DNA of 64,000 bases from CALMUP01 sp035327305 (lineage in GTDB: Bacteria; Verrucomicrobiota; Kiritimatiellia; CAIVKH01). The position numbers and the translations under genes were made by a program. The stretch spans positions 62,001 to 126,000 of the forward strand of contig DAOLDL010000001.1 in assembly GCA_035327305.1 (NCBI GenBank), written 5' to 3'. This document shows positions 43,716 through 52,858 of the stretch, piece after piece (within the stretch, counting starts at the first letter, position 1; every line of letters starts with the position of its first letter). The notes under the pieces were generated by a model. That model searched no databases and had not been told where the DNA came from. It was given only the letters and a program-made list of their open reading frames with translations.

Positions 43716-44617
43716 ACAGCTGGTTCAAGGCGCTGGGTCGTACCCGAAATCAATTGGCAAATTCATTCAGCCGTCTTTTTGGACGCTCGGTAAGCGTTGA
43801 TGAGGAGACGCTTGAGGATTTGGAATCCCGACTGATTCAAGCTGACTTGCCGGTCCGCCTTTCCCTCGAACTTATTGAAACGCTACGGGACGAAGGCGTC
43901 GCCAAGGGAAAAACCGGTGTACAAAAAATACGCGAAAAACTGCTCGATACCTTGAGCGCTCCGGCGGGCTTCGATTTTGAGTCAGATGAAAAACCGCTTT
44001 GCGTGGTCATGATCGGCATCAATGGATCGGGCAAGACCACTTCATCGGCCAAACTCGCGCATCTTGCGCTTAAGAAGAAAAAGAAGGTCGTGCTTGGCGC
44101 CGCCGATACGTTCCGTGCCGCCGGTTCAAGCCAACTTAAATTGTGGGCCGATAAAATTGGTTGTGAAGTCGTGACCGGGAAAATGGGGGCGGATTCAGCG
44201 GCCGTTGCTTACGATGCGATGGATGCGGCCATCGCGCGTGGAGCCGATGTTGTAATCATCGATACCGCCGGACGTATGCACACCAAATTGCCCTTGATGG
44301 ATGAGTTGGAAAAAACCATTCGGGCCATAGGAAAAAAGATGCCGGGCGCGCCGCATCATGCGTGGATTGTGCTGGATGCCTCCATGGGCCAGAATGCCAT
44401 ACATCAAGCCGCAAACTTCCATGCGCGCATTCCGCTGACAGGCGCCGTCATAACCAAACTGGATGGCTCCTCCAAAGCAGGTTTTGTTTTTTCAATTCAG
44501 CGCGAACTTGGAATTCCCATCCGGTTCGTGGGTCTAGGCGAAGGCGAGGATGATCTCATGCCGTTTGATCCGGTGGAATTTGTCGATGCATTGCTTGGGA
44601 TCGAGCATGAAGGATAA
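43712..44617 (+). CDS. ftsY: Signal recognition particle receptor FtsY
   Basis: FtsY is the membrane-docking GTPase for SRP-ribosome complexes. The 301-residue protein has an N domain (about 20-95, with the SRLIQADLPVRLSLELIETL helices) and a G domain with GINGSGKTTSSAKLAH (G1), DTFRAAGSSQLKLWADK, DTAGRMHTKLPLMDEL (G3) and TKLDGSSKAG (G4). It lacks the acidic N-terminal extension of E. coli FtsY, as is common. It overlaps nusB by four bases (ATGA) and ribD by 11. Confidence 0.96.
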   Translation: MNSWFKALGRTRNQLANSFSRLFGRSVSVDEETLEDLESRLIQADLPVRLSLELIETLRDEGVAKGKTGVQKIREKLLDTLSAPAGFDFESDEKPLCVVMIGINGSGKTTSSAKLAHLALKKKKKVVLGAADTFRAAGSSQLKLWADKIGCEVVTGKMGADSAAVAYDAMDAAIARGADVVIIDTAGRMHTKLPLMDELEKTIRAIGKKMPGAPHHAWIVLDASMGQNAIHQAANFHARIPLTGAVITKLDGSSKAGFVFSIQRELGIPIRFVGLGEGEDDLMPFDPVEFVDALLGIEHEG

Positions 44618-45692
44618 TCAGGACAGTTTGTGGATGCGGCTTGCGTTTGAGCTTGCGGTCAAGGGTGAAGGGCTTACCCGGCCAAACCCGCCGGTTGGTG
44701 CTATCGTGGTAAGAGATGGAAAGGTCGTCGGCAAGGGATTCCATCGAAAAGCCGGTCAGCCGCATGCTGAAATAGTGGCATTAAACAATGCCGGTTCCCT
44801 GGCGAAGGGCGCGACATTGTACGTGACATTGGAGCCTTGTTGTACGTACGGACGCACCCCGCCATGCACCACTGCCATACTAGCCGCAGGAATTAAACGG
44901 GTCGTGTATGGCTGTACGGATCCCAACCCCGTGCACGCCGGAAAAGGCGGTCGCATTCTGCAAAAATCAGGCATTGAAGTGACAAGATTTGTTCTTCGGA
45001 ATGCTTGCGAGAAGTTGATTCGGCCTTTTGCAACCCGCATGTTGGAAAAAAGACCATACATAACGCTTAAGCTTGCGAGCACGTTGGATGGTCGAATTGC
45101 CGATTCCAATGGAACATCTAAATGGATAACCGGAAAAATGGCGCGTACCGCGGTCCAGGCTCTACGCCGTTCGGCGGATGCGATCATGGTTGGAGCTTCG
45201 ACTTTGCGATGCGACAACCCGTCGCTGTTGCCGCGCCCGGCATTTGGAAGGCAACCATTACGGGTTATTATTGCCGGTCGCCATCCTTTGCCAATGCAGT
45301 CCAAGGTCTTTACAGATGGATTTGCGAAGCAAACGCTGGTATTTGCGACGACTGGAAATGCTCAAACAAGTAAATTAAGACGCCTTGGCGTAACTGTTAT
45401 CGAATTGCCATCTCGTAACAAACGGGTTTCACTGATGACGGTTGTAAAGGAACTCGCCCGGCGGGACTGTATGCATGTGGTTTGCGAAGGCGGAGGTATA
45501 TTGGCCGCCGAATTGTTACGCAAAAAACTGGTTGATGAATTATGGATGTTTTATTCGCCCAGAATCCTGGGGGGTAATGCGAGGCCATCTTTTTCCGGGG
45601 GTGGCTGGAAGCTGGATCAATCCCCGGAATATGTTGTCGAGCACATGGAAAAACTGGGTGAAGATGTATTGATTACAGCGAGGAAAAAATAA
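44607..45692 (+). CDS. ribD: Bifunctional riboflavin deaminase/reductase RibD
   Basis: RibD deaminates and reduces the pyrimidine intermediate. The 361-residue protein has an N-terminal deaminase domain with the zinc motif HAEIVAL (about 53-59) and PCCTYGRTPPC (about 80-90). The C-terminal reductase domain (about 145-361) has LKLASTLDGRIADSNGTSKWI and EGGGILAAELL near its substrate site. The start at 44607 overlaps ftsY; a longer in-frame reading (44550) lies within ftsY. It is followed directly by ribE with no gap. Confidence 0.95.
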   Translation: MKDNQDSLWMRLAFELAVKGEGLTRPNPPVGAIVVRDGKVVGKGFHRKAGQPHAEIVALNNAGSLAKGATLYVTLEPCCTYGRTPPCTTAILAAGIKRVVYGCTDPNPVHAGKGGRILQKSGIEVTRFVLRNACEKLIRPFATRMLEKRPYITLKLASTLDGRIADSNGTSKWITGKMARTAVQALRRSADAIMVGASTLRCDNPSLLPRPAFGRQPLRVIIAGRHPLPMQSKVFTDGFAKQTLVFATTGNAQTSKLRRLGVTVIELPSRNKRVSLMTVVKELARRDCMHVVCEGGGILAAELLRKKLVDELWMFYSPRILGGNARPSFSGGGWKLDQSPEYVVEHMEKLGEDVLITARKK

Positions 45693-46289
45693 ATGTTCAG
45701 CGGTATCATACAAAAACTGGGATTGGTGGAGAGTGTCATACGCCAACCTGATGGTTCCGGAATGCTGATGGTTCGCTGTACTGCCTGGTCAGAACCCATG
45801 GTTGTTGGTGAAAGTTTTGCCAACAATGGCGTGTGCCTTACGTTGACGTCTTATGACGCCGGAATCATGACCTTTAATTTGCTCGATGAAACATTCAACA
45901 AAACAAATCTTGGCGATTTGCGGGCGGGTGACCTGGTTAATCTGGAACGGGCTTTGCGGGTAGGTGAGGTGATCGGCGGTCATTTTGTCAGTGGACATGT
46001 CGATGGAGTGGGGGTCACGTCAGCATGGGAACCGCACGGTCGCGACTTTATCTGGCGAATTACCTGCCCGAAAAATTTAACGGACGGCATGGTGCCCAAG
46101 GGATCCATCAGTTGTGACGGAATCAGTTTGACGATTGTGGATTTGAAGGACGGTGAGTTCTCCGTTCACATCATCCCGCATACCGTGTCGCAAACGAATC
46201 TCAAACGGGTCGTGGTGGGTGCAAAAGTTAATCTGGAAACAGACATGCTGGGCAAGTATGTCGCTCGTTTATTGTCATTGCGCGCATGA
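45693..46289 (+). CDS. ribE: Riboflavin synthase alpha subunit RibE (RibC)
   Basis: This enzyme converts two lumazines to riboflavin and the pyrimidine. The 198-residue protein has two internally repeated lumazine-binding domains (about 1-95 and 96-190), beginning with MFSGIIQKLGLVESV. The two repeats carry the GHFVSGHVDGVG and SFANNGVCLTL/GSISCDGISLTIVD strands that form the active site. The start codon abuts the ribD stop. It is the last gene of the riboflavin operon; the next gene is convergent. Confidence 0.96.
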   Translation: MFSGIIQKLGLVESVIRQPDGSGMLMVRCTAWSEPMVVGESFANNGVCLTLTSYDAGIMTFNLLDETFNKTNLGDLRAGDLVNLERALRVGEVIGGHFVSGHVDGVGVTSAWEPHGRDFIWRITCPKNLTDGMVPKGSISCDGISLTIVDLKDGEFSVHIIPHTVSQTNLKRVVVGAKVNLETDMLGKYVARLLSLRA

Positions 46290-46302
46290 CACAACTTCCG
46301 GG

Positions 46303-49300
46303 TTAGTCCGCCAGCCTGACCCTCGCGCGATACCAGTGCGTAGTCATGGTTCCTGCGGCGGGATACATGTATGGTCCGCTTCCCCCCGAAATATTGGTGA
46401 TGGCTTCCAACCAGTCCGTGTCATCGCCATTATGGCGCTCCAACTGGTATATCCTTCCATGAATCGTGGAAAACCAAAGCAATCCTGATCCGTCCATGTT
46501 TACGACAAATTGTGAATCGTGGTCGGTCGGGTCGGTTCCGGCGATGTATTCCTCTAGGTTGGTCATGCCATCGTCGTCCGCATCCTGATACGGCATGGAA
46601 AGGTTGCCGGTTTTTCCGGTCGGTGATCCAAAATGCCCGGTCATCCACCAGTCGGGTATGCCGTCGCCATCCGAATCCTGTCCTTCCGGCGCCGACACCT
46701 GCCACAATTCATTCCATGATCGTGCTATACGTACTTCATCGAAATGCACAAGGCCATTGAATCCGGAGTTCGCGCCCGATGCCAGGCGAATGCCGTCAAT
46801 TCGTGCGATGATTCCCGTGACCCCAAGAAGGAACAGGGGTTCCGATTCGGGAATTGCGGCAACATTTGTAAAGTAGATACCGGACATGATTCGCGTATCA
46901 AAATCGTAACGACCCACCAACTGATAATCCACCCCCGCCGGAAATGAATCGGGACTCCCATGCACTCCCTGGGAAATCCCCGAAATAGAGACGCCAAATA
47001 TGTCGTCATTTCCACTGGAGCCACGTTCACCTACGAACGCACGTTCAGTAGCGCCATCAAAAAAGCTTACACCGCTGAATTTGCCGTCGTTGAGTCCCTC
47101 GGCATGTTGCCGTCGGTATAACGTCGCCACATAGATGCGACCATTGGTCACTGCATTGAATTTCCTGAAAGCGGCATAAAGCGACGGATTGGTAGTGGCG
47201 AAAACAAGGCGGTTGCCCGATTCCTGCGGCCAGGCCGAAGGAAAATTACCGAAATTGCCGCCATTGATGACGACATCGGTGTTCGTCCGAGGAACAGTAA
47301 TCGTCCATGCGTTGGTCCATCCGAGTCCGCCCATGAGACCCGAAGGAATCACCGCATTGGTGTAGGCAAAACTCTCGACGATCGCACCGATGCGATACAT
47401 CTCCGTGGTTGCAACTGCCGTTATGGCAGGCGAGTAACGATCGTTATTAATCGTGTAGAATTCGTAAAAATGTTTTGTGCCCGGGGCCACAACATGTTCA
47501 AGGTTGGTAACATTGACCGCACCTGAAATCTTGAAAAGAACGTGGCCGGCTCCCAAAGGACCGCCGGCATGATACGTGACGCCGTTGGCCGGACTCACGT
47601 CAGGTGGTGTTTCGCTTCGATAAACGATCAGTACGGTGCGTCCCTGTGGTTCGGAAAAGCTCAACCGCACCATCTCCGCGCCATCGTGCACCGCTGAAAC
47701 GGATGAGGGCGAAGGAATATTTGTTATTGTTAATGTTACCTCCATGTATGCGGGATTGTTGGTCTGGTTGCCGTCGATACGATTGGTGGCGATGAATACT
47801 CCGGTTTCCGTGAAGGATGCGCTATTTACGAAAACGGTATGGACGGCGGAGCCTCCTGTCACAACACTGAAATTGGTCATACTGGTTCCCAGCCAGCCGG
47901 AAGGACCTGATCCATACGAGAAATGATGATCACCGAACAACATACCGGTTCCAAAATTGGTGATGACGATGGGTTGGCCGGCCGGAATCGGATTTCCGCC
48001 CAGCATGGCGGAGAAGGTTATTTGCAATGGTTCAACGCCCAATCCGGGCGCGGACACACCGCCCGTTTCGAACAGCACTTCCTCGCCGTAAGCGATGCCC
48101 GCGCTGTTGATCGCGTACGCGCGTGTATAATAAACAACTCCTGAACTTAATCCCGTCAGCGTGTTGGTGAACATACCCAAACCGGAGCCTGCGGCGTTCC
48201 GAAAATCGTTGGTCGTTGGCAACGGCAAAGTGTTCCATACAACTCCGCGTTCGATGACCGTCGTGCCGCCGTCGTCAATTACCTCGCCACCGCCTTTGGC
48301 CGCGGTTTCGGTTATCTCCGTTATCGGCGCGGTGACGACACTGGCCAATCCGGGTTGCGGTGCGCCTGCCGGTGGTTCCCTGGTGAAAATCTGCATGCTG
48401 TAACGGCCCATGTTCACGTAGGCCGCGCCTCCTGACACGATCAACTGGGTTGTGCCGATGTTCCCGAAATCCGCCTGGTAATTGGTGGAATCTCCATTGT
48501 AATGACTGTACCAGACGCCATCAGATGGAAAGGCAATCGAGTAATTGTTATTGGTCCAGTTGATGTTCGCGAAGTTCGCCACCACCACGGCGTCGTCGGT
48601 TTGTCCGCCGGCATCCCACCGGATGTAGGCGATTACCTTGTTGTTGTTATCCACATGATGCACATTTATCCCGGTGCCTTTCAGCCCCTTGGATCCACCG
48701 CGCAAATTGCGTCGGACATGAATCAGGTCCGTGTAGGATCGTACGATGCCGCTGAACGAGTTGGTTCGGGTCCATCGCAACGGCACGTTATCGTGAAAGG
48801 CCTGTGTCTCAAGCATTTCCTGACCTTGAAAGATCATGGGCATGGCGGGCGCCGTCATCACAATTCCTGCCGCCAGCAGTGATCGTTTACGCGCCCAGAT
48901 ACTTTCCGGATTTCCGGAGTCTATTTCCGACGGCAAGCGGCTTCGCCCGTGATTCGATGCGATATAATCATGCGCCTCGGAAAACAGCACCCGGTTGAGA
49001 CTTGCCCAATCCCGCAAAAGATTGCGAACTGTGAACATATTGCGGTTGGCGTCCGAACCCGTTGTGACCTGGCCATGCAACGACCAACGCCCGGCGACAT
49101 CCCATTGTCCTTGAAAATTCATGCTGTAATCGAATGCATTGTCTTCGGCAATGCGTTGGACATAGGGGTAATTTTGCTGAAGGTGCCAGTTGATGTCGCG
49201 CAACATGTGTTCACCGGTTTGATTGTGTCCCCAGTCACTGTTGATAATGTAATATGGGGCATCCCACCGGAAACCGCCGATACGATACTCGAGTACATAC

Positions 49301-50208
49301 ATCATGATTTGATCGCGAATGAAGTCACGCACCTGTGACCGCCCGTAATCCGGACGGGTGCTTCCCCAAGGTGTGTGGGCGCGTGTGTCGTTGTAAAAGT
49401 AGATTCCGCCATAATTGCCCTGCCACCATCCGTCAAATCGCCACAGCGAGAGATCGCTTGGCCCATAATGGTTGTGAACGACGTCCACGAACACAGCGAT
49501 ATCCCGTTCGTGGCAGGCCCGGACAAACCGTTTGAATGCGTCCGGTCCACCATAAGCGCTCTCGATGGCAAAGAGGTCGGCGGGGTTATAGCCCCAGCTT
49601 TGGCCGCCCGCGAACTCGTTGACGGGCATCACCTTGATTGCATTGATGCCGAGATCTTTTACGTGATCGAGATAGTTGGTGGCATGATCAAACGTTCTGG
49701 GCGTTGGCGACCCGGCAAACGTACCGATATGCATTTGATAAATTACCGTATCTTTACGACCCGGTTTGGGTATTTCCACGCCCCCCCAGTTGAAGGCATT
49801 GGTATGATAAATAATAGAATTTCCATTCGCGCCGGAATTGGTGACGCGGCGTGATCGCGGATCGCGCCTAAGCGACGTATTGTTGATACGGTAGCGGTAT
49901 TGCTGTCCTTCCAAAGCGCCCGGGACATCCAGTGACCATTGACCGCCACCTTCAGTCACGAGAGGTATGTCATTCCACCCGCTGAACTCACCCCGCACGT
50001 CCACATTGGTGGCGTTTGGCGCCCATACCCGAAACGTGACCCCCGTGCCGGCGCCATCGGCATATGGGATCGAACCCAGTCCCGGACGCGAAGATTGTGC
50101 GGAAGACACGTTGGAGGTAATCAACCATACACCGGCACAACAAAATATAACCGAAAAACCCCTGAAAAAAAGGACGGCGGCCATCTGAAAACGAAGTGAA
50201 TAAATCAT
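46303..50208 (-). CDS. Large secreted GH13 alpha-glucan enzyme with CBM48, Ig-like domains and dockerin-like tail
   Basis: This secreted enzyme has about 1301 residues. A signal peptide is in the first 45 residues (start at 50208 chosen; another in-frame ATG at 50184 is possible). It has an N-terminal CBM48-like domain (about 55-130), a GH13 barrel with DVVHNHYG (region I, Asp near 242), GFRWDAP (Asp near 316), RIAEDN (Glu near 355) and EAHD (Asp near 414), all three catalytic acids present, then Ig/FnIII-like domains. The C-terminus has DSDGDGIPDWW and DADDDGMTNLEEYIAGTDP calcium-binding repeats, typical of PVC secreted proteins. It resembles a branching-type or amylase GH13. It would act on starch-like glucans outside the cell. 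Confidence 0.88.
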   Translation of the reverse strand: MIYSLRFQMAAVLFFRGFSVIFCCAGVWLITSNVSSAQSSRPGLGSIPYADGAGTGVTFRVWAPNATNVDVRGEFSGWNDIPLVTEGGGQWSLDVPGALEGQQYRYRINNTSLRRDPRSRRVTNSGANGNSIIYHTNAFNWGGVEIPKPGRKDTVIYQMHIGTFAGSPTPRTFDHATNYLDHVKDLGINAIKVMPVNEFAGGQSWGYNPADLFAIESAYGGPDAFKRFVRACHERDIAVFVDVVHNHYGPSDLSLWRFDGWWQGNYGGIYFYNDTRAHTPWGSTRPDYGRSQVRDFIRDQIMMYVLEYRIGGFRWDAPYYIINSDWGHNQTGEHMLRDINWHLQQNYPYVQRIAEDNAFDYSMNFQGQWDVAGRWSLHGQVTTGSDANRNMFTVRNLLRDWASLNRVLFSEAHDYIASNHGRSRLPSEIDSGNPESIWARKRSLLAAGIVMTAPAMPMIFQGQEMLETQAFHDNVPLRWTRTNSFSGIVRSYTDLIHVRRNLRGGSKGLKGTGINVHHVDNNNKVIAYIRWDAGGQTDDAVVVANFANINWTNNNYSIAFPSDGVWYSHYNGDSTNYQADFGNIGTTQLIVSGGAAYVNMGRYSMQIFTREPPAGAPQPGLASVVTAPITEITETAAKGGGEVIDDGGTTVIERGVVWNTLPLPTTNDFRNAAGSGLGMFTNTLTGLSSGVVYYTRAYAINSAGIAYGEEVLFETGGVSAPGLGVEPLQITFSAMLGGNPIPAGQPIVITNFGTGMLFGDHHFSYGSGPSGWLGTSMTNFSVVTGGSAVHTVFVNSASFTETGVFIATNRIDGNQTNNPAYMEVTLTITNIPSPSSVSAVHDGAEMVRLSFSEPQGRTVLIVYRSETPPDVSPANGVTYHAGGPLGAGHVLFKISGAVNVTNLEHVVAPGTKHFYEFYTINNDRYSPAITAVATTEMYRIGAIVESFAYTNAVIPSGLMGGLGWTNAWTITVPRTNTDVVINGGNFGNFPSAWPQESGNRLVFATTNPSLYAAFRKFNAVTNGRIYVATLYRRQHAEGLNDGKFSGVSFFDGATERAFVGERGSSGNDDIFGVSISGISQGVHGSPDSFPAGVDYQLVGRYDFDTRIMSGIYFTNVAAIPESEPLFLLGVTGIIARIDGIRLASGANSGFNGLVHFDEVRIARSWNELWQVSAPEGQDSDGDGIPDWWMTGHFGSPTGKTGNLSMPYQDADDDGMTNLEEYIAGTDPTDHDSQFVVNMDGSGLLWFSTIHGRIYQLERHNGDDTDWLEAITNISGGSGPYMYPAAGTMTTHWYRARVRLAD

Positions 50209-50353
50209 TGGGACAAAAGATACACCGTTTACCCGATAAAGATATACAGCCCGGCAGGACACAATATTCACAAATTCGGCCATCCTTTACCGGCGGATAT
50301 TTCCGATCAATGCATGATGTTCGATATTCAGAACAATATGCTGATGGTTAAGG

Positions 50354-51388
50354 TCAGGATCGCTTTGGTTTCAGTAGATAGTGACCAACGAACCATTCGT
50401 TTCCTTTTTGATATCCGAATAATTCGGCGCAGGCCATGAAGAAGATACGCCAGTAGACCCACCAGGTTCTCCATTCATGCTTGTATGTTTGACGAAAAAG
50501 AGGGGTGAGCTTGTTCCGCTGGCTATCCATTTTAGCGAGCCAGGCATTCAGTGTCTTTTCATAATGCCTGCCATTCACCTTCCAACAATGCTCCACTTCC
50601 ATATTCTTGGTGAAGTAATTGAAAATGTCATACGACGGCATCAATCCGCCGGTGAAGAAATAGCGGGCCATCCAATCGTCCTCTTCATCTGTTTCAAAGG
50701 GGTAGGCGAAGCGATCATGAACAAATATGTGTACAAAAAGGCGTCCATCATCCTTCAGCCATCCCGATATCCGGTTCAATAAAAGTTCATAATTCCGCAT
50801 GTGTTCAAACATTTCCACGGATACGACGCGATCGAAGTTTCGTTCAGGCGGCTGAAACTCATTCATGTCGGCTGTAATAATGTTCAGATTGGATATGCCC
50901 CGCGCCGCACCTTCCTGATCGATGTATTCTTTCTGTGTCCGGGAGTTTGATACAGCGGTTATTTCTGCATTCGGAAACCTTTTCGCCATATACAGGCTCA
51001 AGGAACCCCAGCCGCAACCAAGCTCCAGGACCTTCATGCCGTCGCGAATATCTGCGCGCTCGACAGTCAGGGAGAGCATGGCTTCTTCAGCGGCAGTCAG
51101 ATCCGTCGTGTCATCTTCCCAAAGGCAGGAGCTGTACTTCAGGTGACGACCCAGTACGCGCAGATAAAAATCAGTGGGCACCTCGTAATGCCGTTCGTTC
51201 GCCGATTTTGTGTGAATGGCGAGGGGGGATTCCGACATTGATTCGATGAACGACAACTTGCGTGTCATGGAGGAATCGGCGTTGCCAAGTTGCTCCAATT
51301 CAAGCCGGTCGCGCAACAAACGCTTGATGCCGGCACGAATAAAGCAATCGGGAATCAGGTTGGTTTTCAGCAGAGTTAAGTACCACAT
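50354..51388 (-). CDS. Cyclopropane-fatty-acyl synthase-family / coclaurine N-methyltransferase-like SAM methyltransferase
   Basis: This 344-residue SAM-dependent methyltransferase has motif I VLELGCGWGSLSLYMAKRF near residue 122 and the ISNLNIITADM and VSVEMFEHMRNYE motifs of the CFA superfamily. The N-terminal CFA region is shortened compared with the DUF1365-fused paralogue in this window, and the end (WRTWWVYWRIFFMACAELFG) is typical of the coclaurine-N-methyltransferase-like branch found beside DUF1295 genes. The start at 51388 is next to the DUF1295 stop codon; a longer reading from 51457 overlaps that gene. The likely substrate is a membrane lipid or small amine. Confidence 0.85.
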   Translation of the reverse strand: MWYLTLLKTNLIPDCFIRAGIKRLLRDRLELEQLGNADSSMTRKLSFIESMSESPLAIHTKSANERHYEVPTDFYLRVLGRHLKYSSCLWEDDTTDLTAAEEAMLSLTVERADIRDGMKVLELGCGWGSLSLYMAKRFPNAEITAVSNSRTQKEYIDQEGAARGISNLNIITADMNEFQPPERNFDRVVSVEMFEHMRNYELLLNRISGWLKDDGRLFVHIFVHDRFAYPFETDEEDDWMARYFFTGGLMPSYDIFNYFTKNMEVEHCWKVNGRHYEKTLNAWLAKMDSQRNKLTPLFRQTYKHEWRTWWVYWRIFFMACAELFGYQKGNEWFVGHYLLKPKRS

Positions 51389-51389
51389 G

Positions 51390-52178
51390 TTAAATTTCTT
51401 TCTTGAACCACGGAATAAAGGAGCTTGTCGTGGCCTGATAGCGCCGATAGGCATCACCCTTGCTTTTCAATGACTGTTCCTCGGTGGCCGGTATACCGGT
51501 GACCTTGAACAAGAAGAACAACATCAAGGCCGGGCATAAAATGGCCAGGTAACCGTATGGAGAAGCGAGTGCGAACACGGCAACACCAACCCAAATCAAC
51601 CATTCGAAAAAATAGTTGGGATGCCGGGAGTAATTCCACCATCCAGCCTCACAAACCTTCCCTTTGCTGGCCGGGTCCTTCTTGAATCGGGCAAGTTGCC
51701 GGTCGGATGCCGATTCACCAAGCCAGGCTGACAGCCAGATCAGGAAGCCGGAGGTTTCCAACGGTGTCGGCGTGGTTGCGGTGTGAAGCAATACAATCAG
51801 AAACGGCATGGAGAATATCACTGCGGCGATAGCCTGGAATTGGAAGAAAAGAAACATCTTTCCATTTACCTGATGTCCCCATGCCCGCCTCAATTCGGCG
51901 TAACGTGAATCTTCTGGTTTTCCGTGTGACCGCAAGTGGATGTGAATGACGAGCCGCCCGCCCCACAAGACAGCCATCGCGACAACCAATACGGTCCGGA
52001 CGGCGGTCATGTCGGCTAGTTGATATGCATATACCAATGCCAAAAGCGGTATGGTTGCCGACCATCCGATGTCGACAATCCCGGCATTTTTTGTCTTTAG
52101 CTGAATCAGCCACAGCGCCAGCATGACTAAAAATGCGATGACGACACCCTGGATTAGATAGGTTGCAATTGTGGTCAC
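51390..52178 (-). CDS. DUF1295 (steroid 5-alpha-reductase-like) membrane protein
   Basis: This 262-residue integral membrane protein has about six to seven helices and the conserved C-terminal DUF1295/isoprenylcysteine-methyltransferase-like block (CEAGWWNYSRHPNYFFEWLIW, residues about 175-195), with the RHPNYFFE motif implicated in cofactor binding. These proteins are thought to be reductases or methyltransferases acting on lipids; in many genomes they sit beside CFA genes. The GTG start overlaps the DUF2062 stop by one base (TAGTG), and the CFA-like gene starts two bases after its own stop. Confidence 0.85.
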   Translation of the reverse strand: MTTIATYLIQGVVIAFLVMLALWLIQLKTKNAGIVDIGWSATIPLLALVYAYQLADMTAVRTVLVVAMAVLWGGRLVIHIHLRSHGKPEDSRYAELRRAWGHQVNGKMFLFFQFQAIAAVIFSMPFLIVLLHTATTPTPLETSGFLIWLSAWLGESASDRQLARFKKDPASKGKVCEAGWWNYSRHPNYFFEWLIWVGVAVFALASPYGYLAILCPALMLFFLFKVTGIPATEEQSLKSKGDAYRRYQATTSSFIPWFKKEI

Positions 52179-52717
52179 TACCGAACTCCGATTCCGAAAA
52201 CCTTATCCCTTAAATGACGTAACATCGGGGTAAGTAGTAATGTTAGAATAAGCGCCAATGGAACGGCCAGTATTGACCAGGCAACGATTCCGCGAAGCGC
52301 CACCCAGCCGAGTTCATTTGCGGCGGACCAGAAGTCCGTCGCAAATGCATTGGAAATTTCCACCAAAGACAAAGGAAATTGTTCACGAGCAAAAATGATA
52401 TTTCCCAATCGCAGGAAAGGAATAATCAGGAGTATTTGAAGAGGATAAACCAGCCAGTTGACGGTTTGAATGGCGATGTGATTCAGCTTGAAACGGATGG
52501 CAATCAGGCCGCACAGCAACATGGTCGTTCCCAGTATGGGAAAAATGCCCAATACACCGCCCCAGGCAAGGCTCTGGGCCAACTTCTCGGGTGTGGCGCC
52601 TTGTATCAGTTGCGACACCAGAGGCTTGACGACCCGGCGGTGCCATAGCGATGGGGGTTTTCCCAATGGTGCAGATGCCACTCCGCAAACTTCTATTGTC
52701 GGTTGTGTTTCGGTCAT
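52178..52717 (-). CDS. DUF2062 family membrane protein
   Basis: This 179-residue protein has the DUF2062 features: a basic N-terminal segment, the motif ATPEKLAQSLAWGGVLGIFPILGTT near residues 40-65, and two or three hydrophobic segments ending near 165. DUF2062 proteins are often small membrane partners of glycosyltransferases or lipid enzymes, but no mechanism is known. It is the first gene of a three-gene minus-strand operon with DUF1295 and the CFA-like methyltransferase. Confidence 0.82.
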   Translation of the reverse strand: MTETQPTIEVCGVASAPLGKPPSLWHRRVVKPLVSQLIQGATPEKLAQSLAWGGVLGIFPILGTTMLLCGLIAIRFKLNHIAIQTVNWLVYPLQILLIIPFLRLGNIIFAREQFPLSLVEISNAFATDFWSAANELGWVALRGIVAWSILAVPLALILTLLLTPMLRHLRDKVFGIGVR

Positions 52718-52764
52718 CCCGAAACAGTACCACAGGGCTAACGATTAACAAGTGGGGGGATGAA

Positions 52765-52820
52765 ATGTTCATCAAGCATCCTTGTTCGGGAATCCCGGCA
52801 TACACCACAATCATGAACAT
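52765..52820. promoter_or_regulatory. Inverted repeats between the purine permease and the DUF2062 operon
   Basis: An eight-base inverted repeat (ATGTTCAT at 52765-52772, ATGAACAT at 52813-52820) flanks a CGGGAATCCCG palindrome. It could be a terminator structure for the permease transcript or an operator for the DUF2062-DUF1295-CFA operon. Nothing decides between these. Confidence 0.3.
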
Positions 52821-52858
52821 GTTGAACTTGCCGGAAGCCTTGATCCGTTGTCGTGAAG

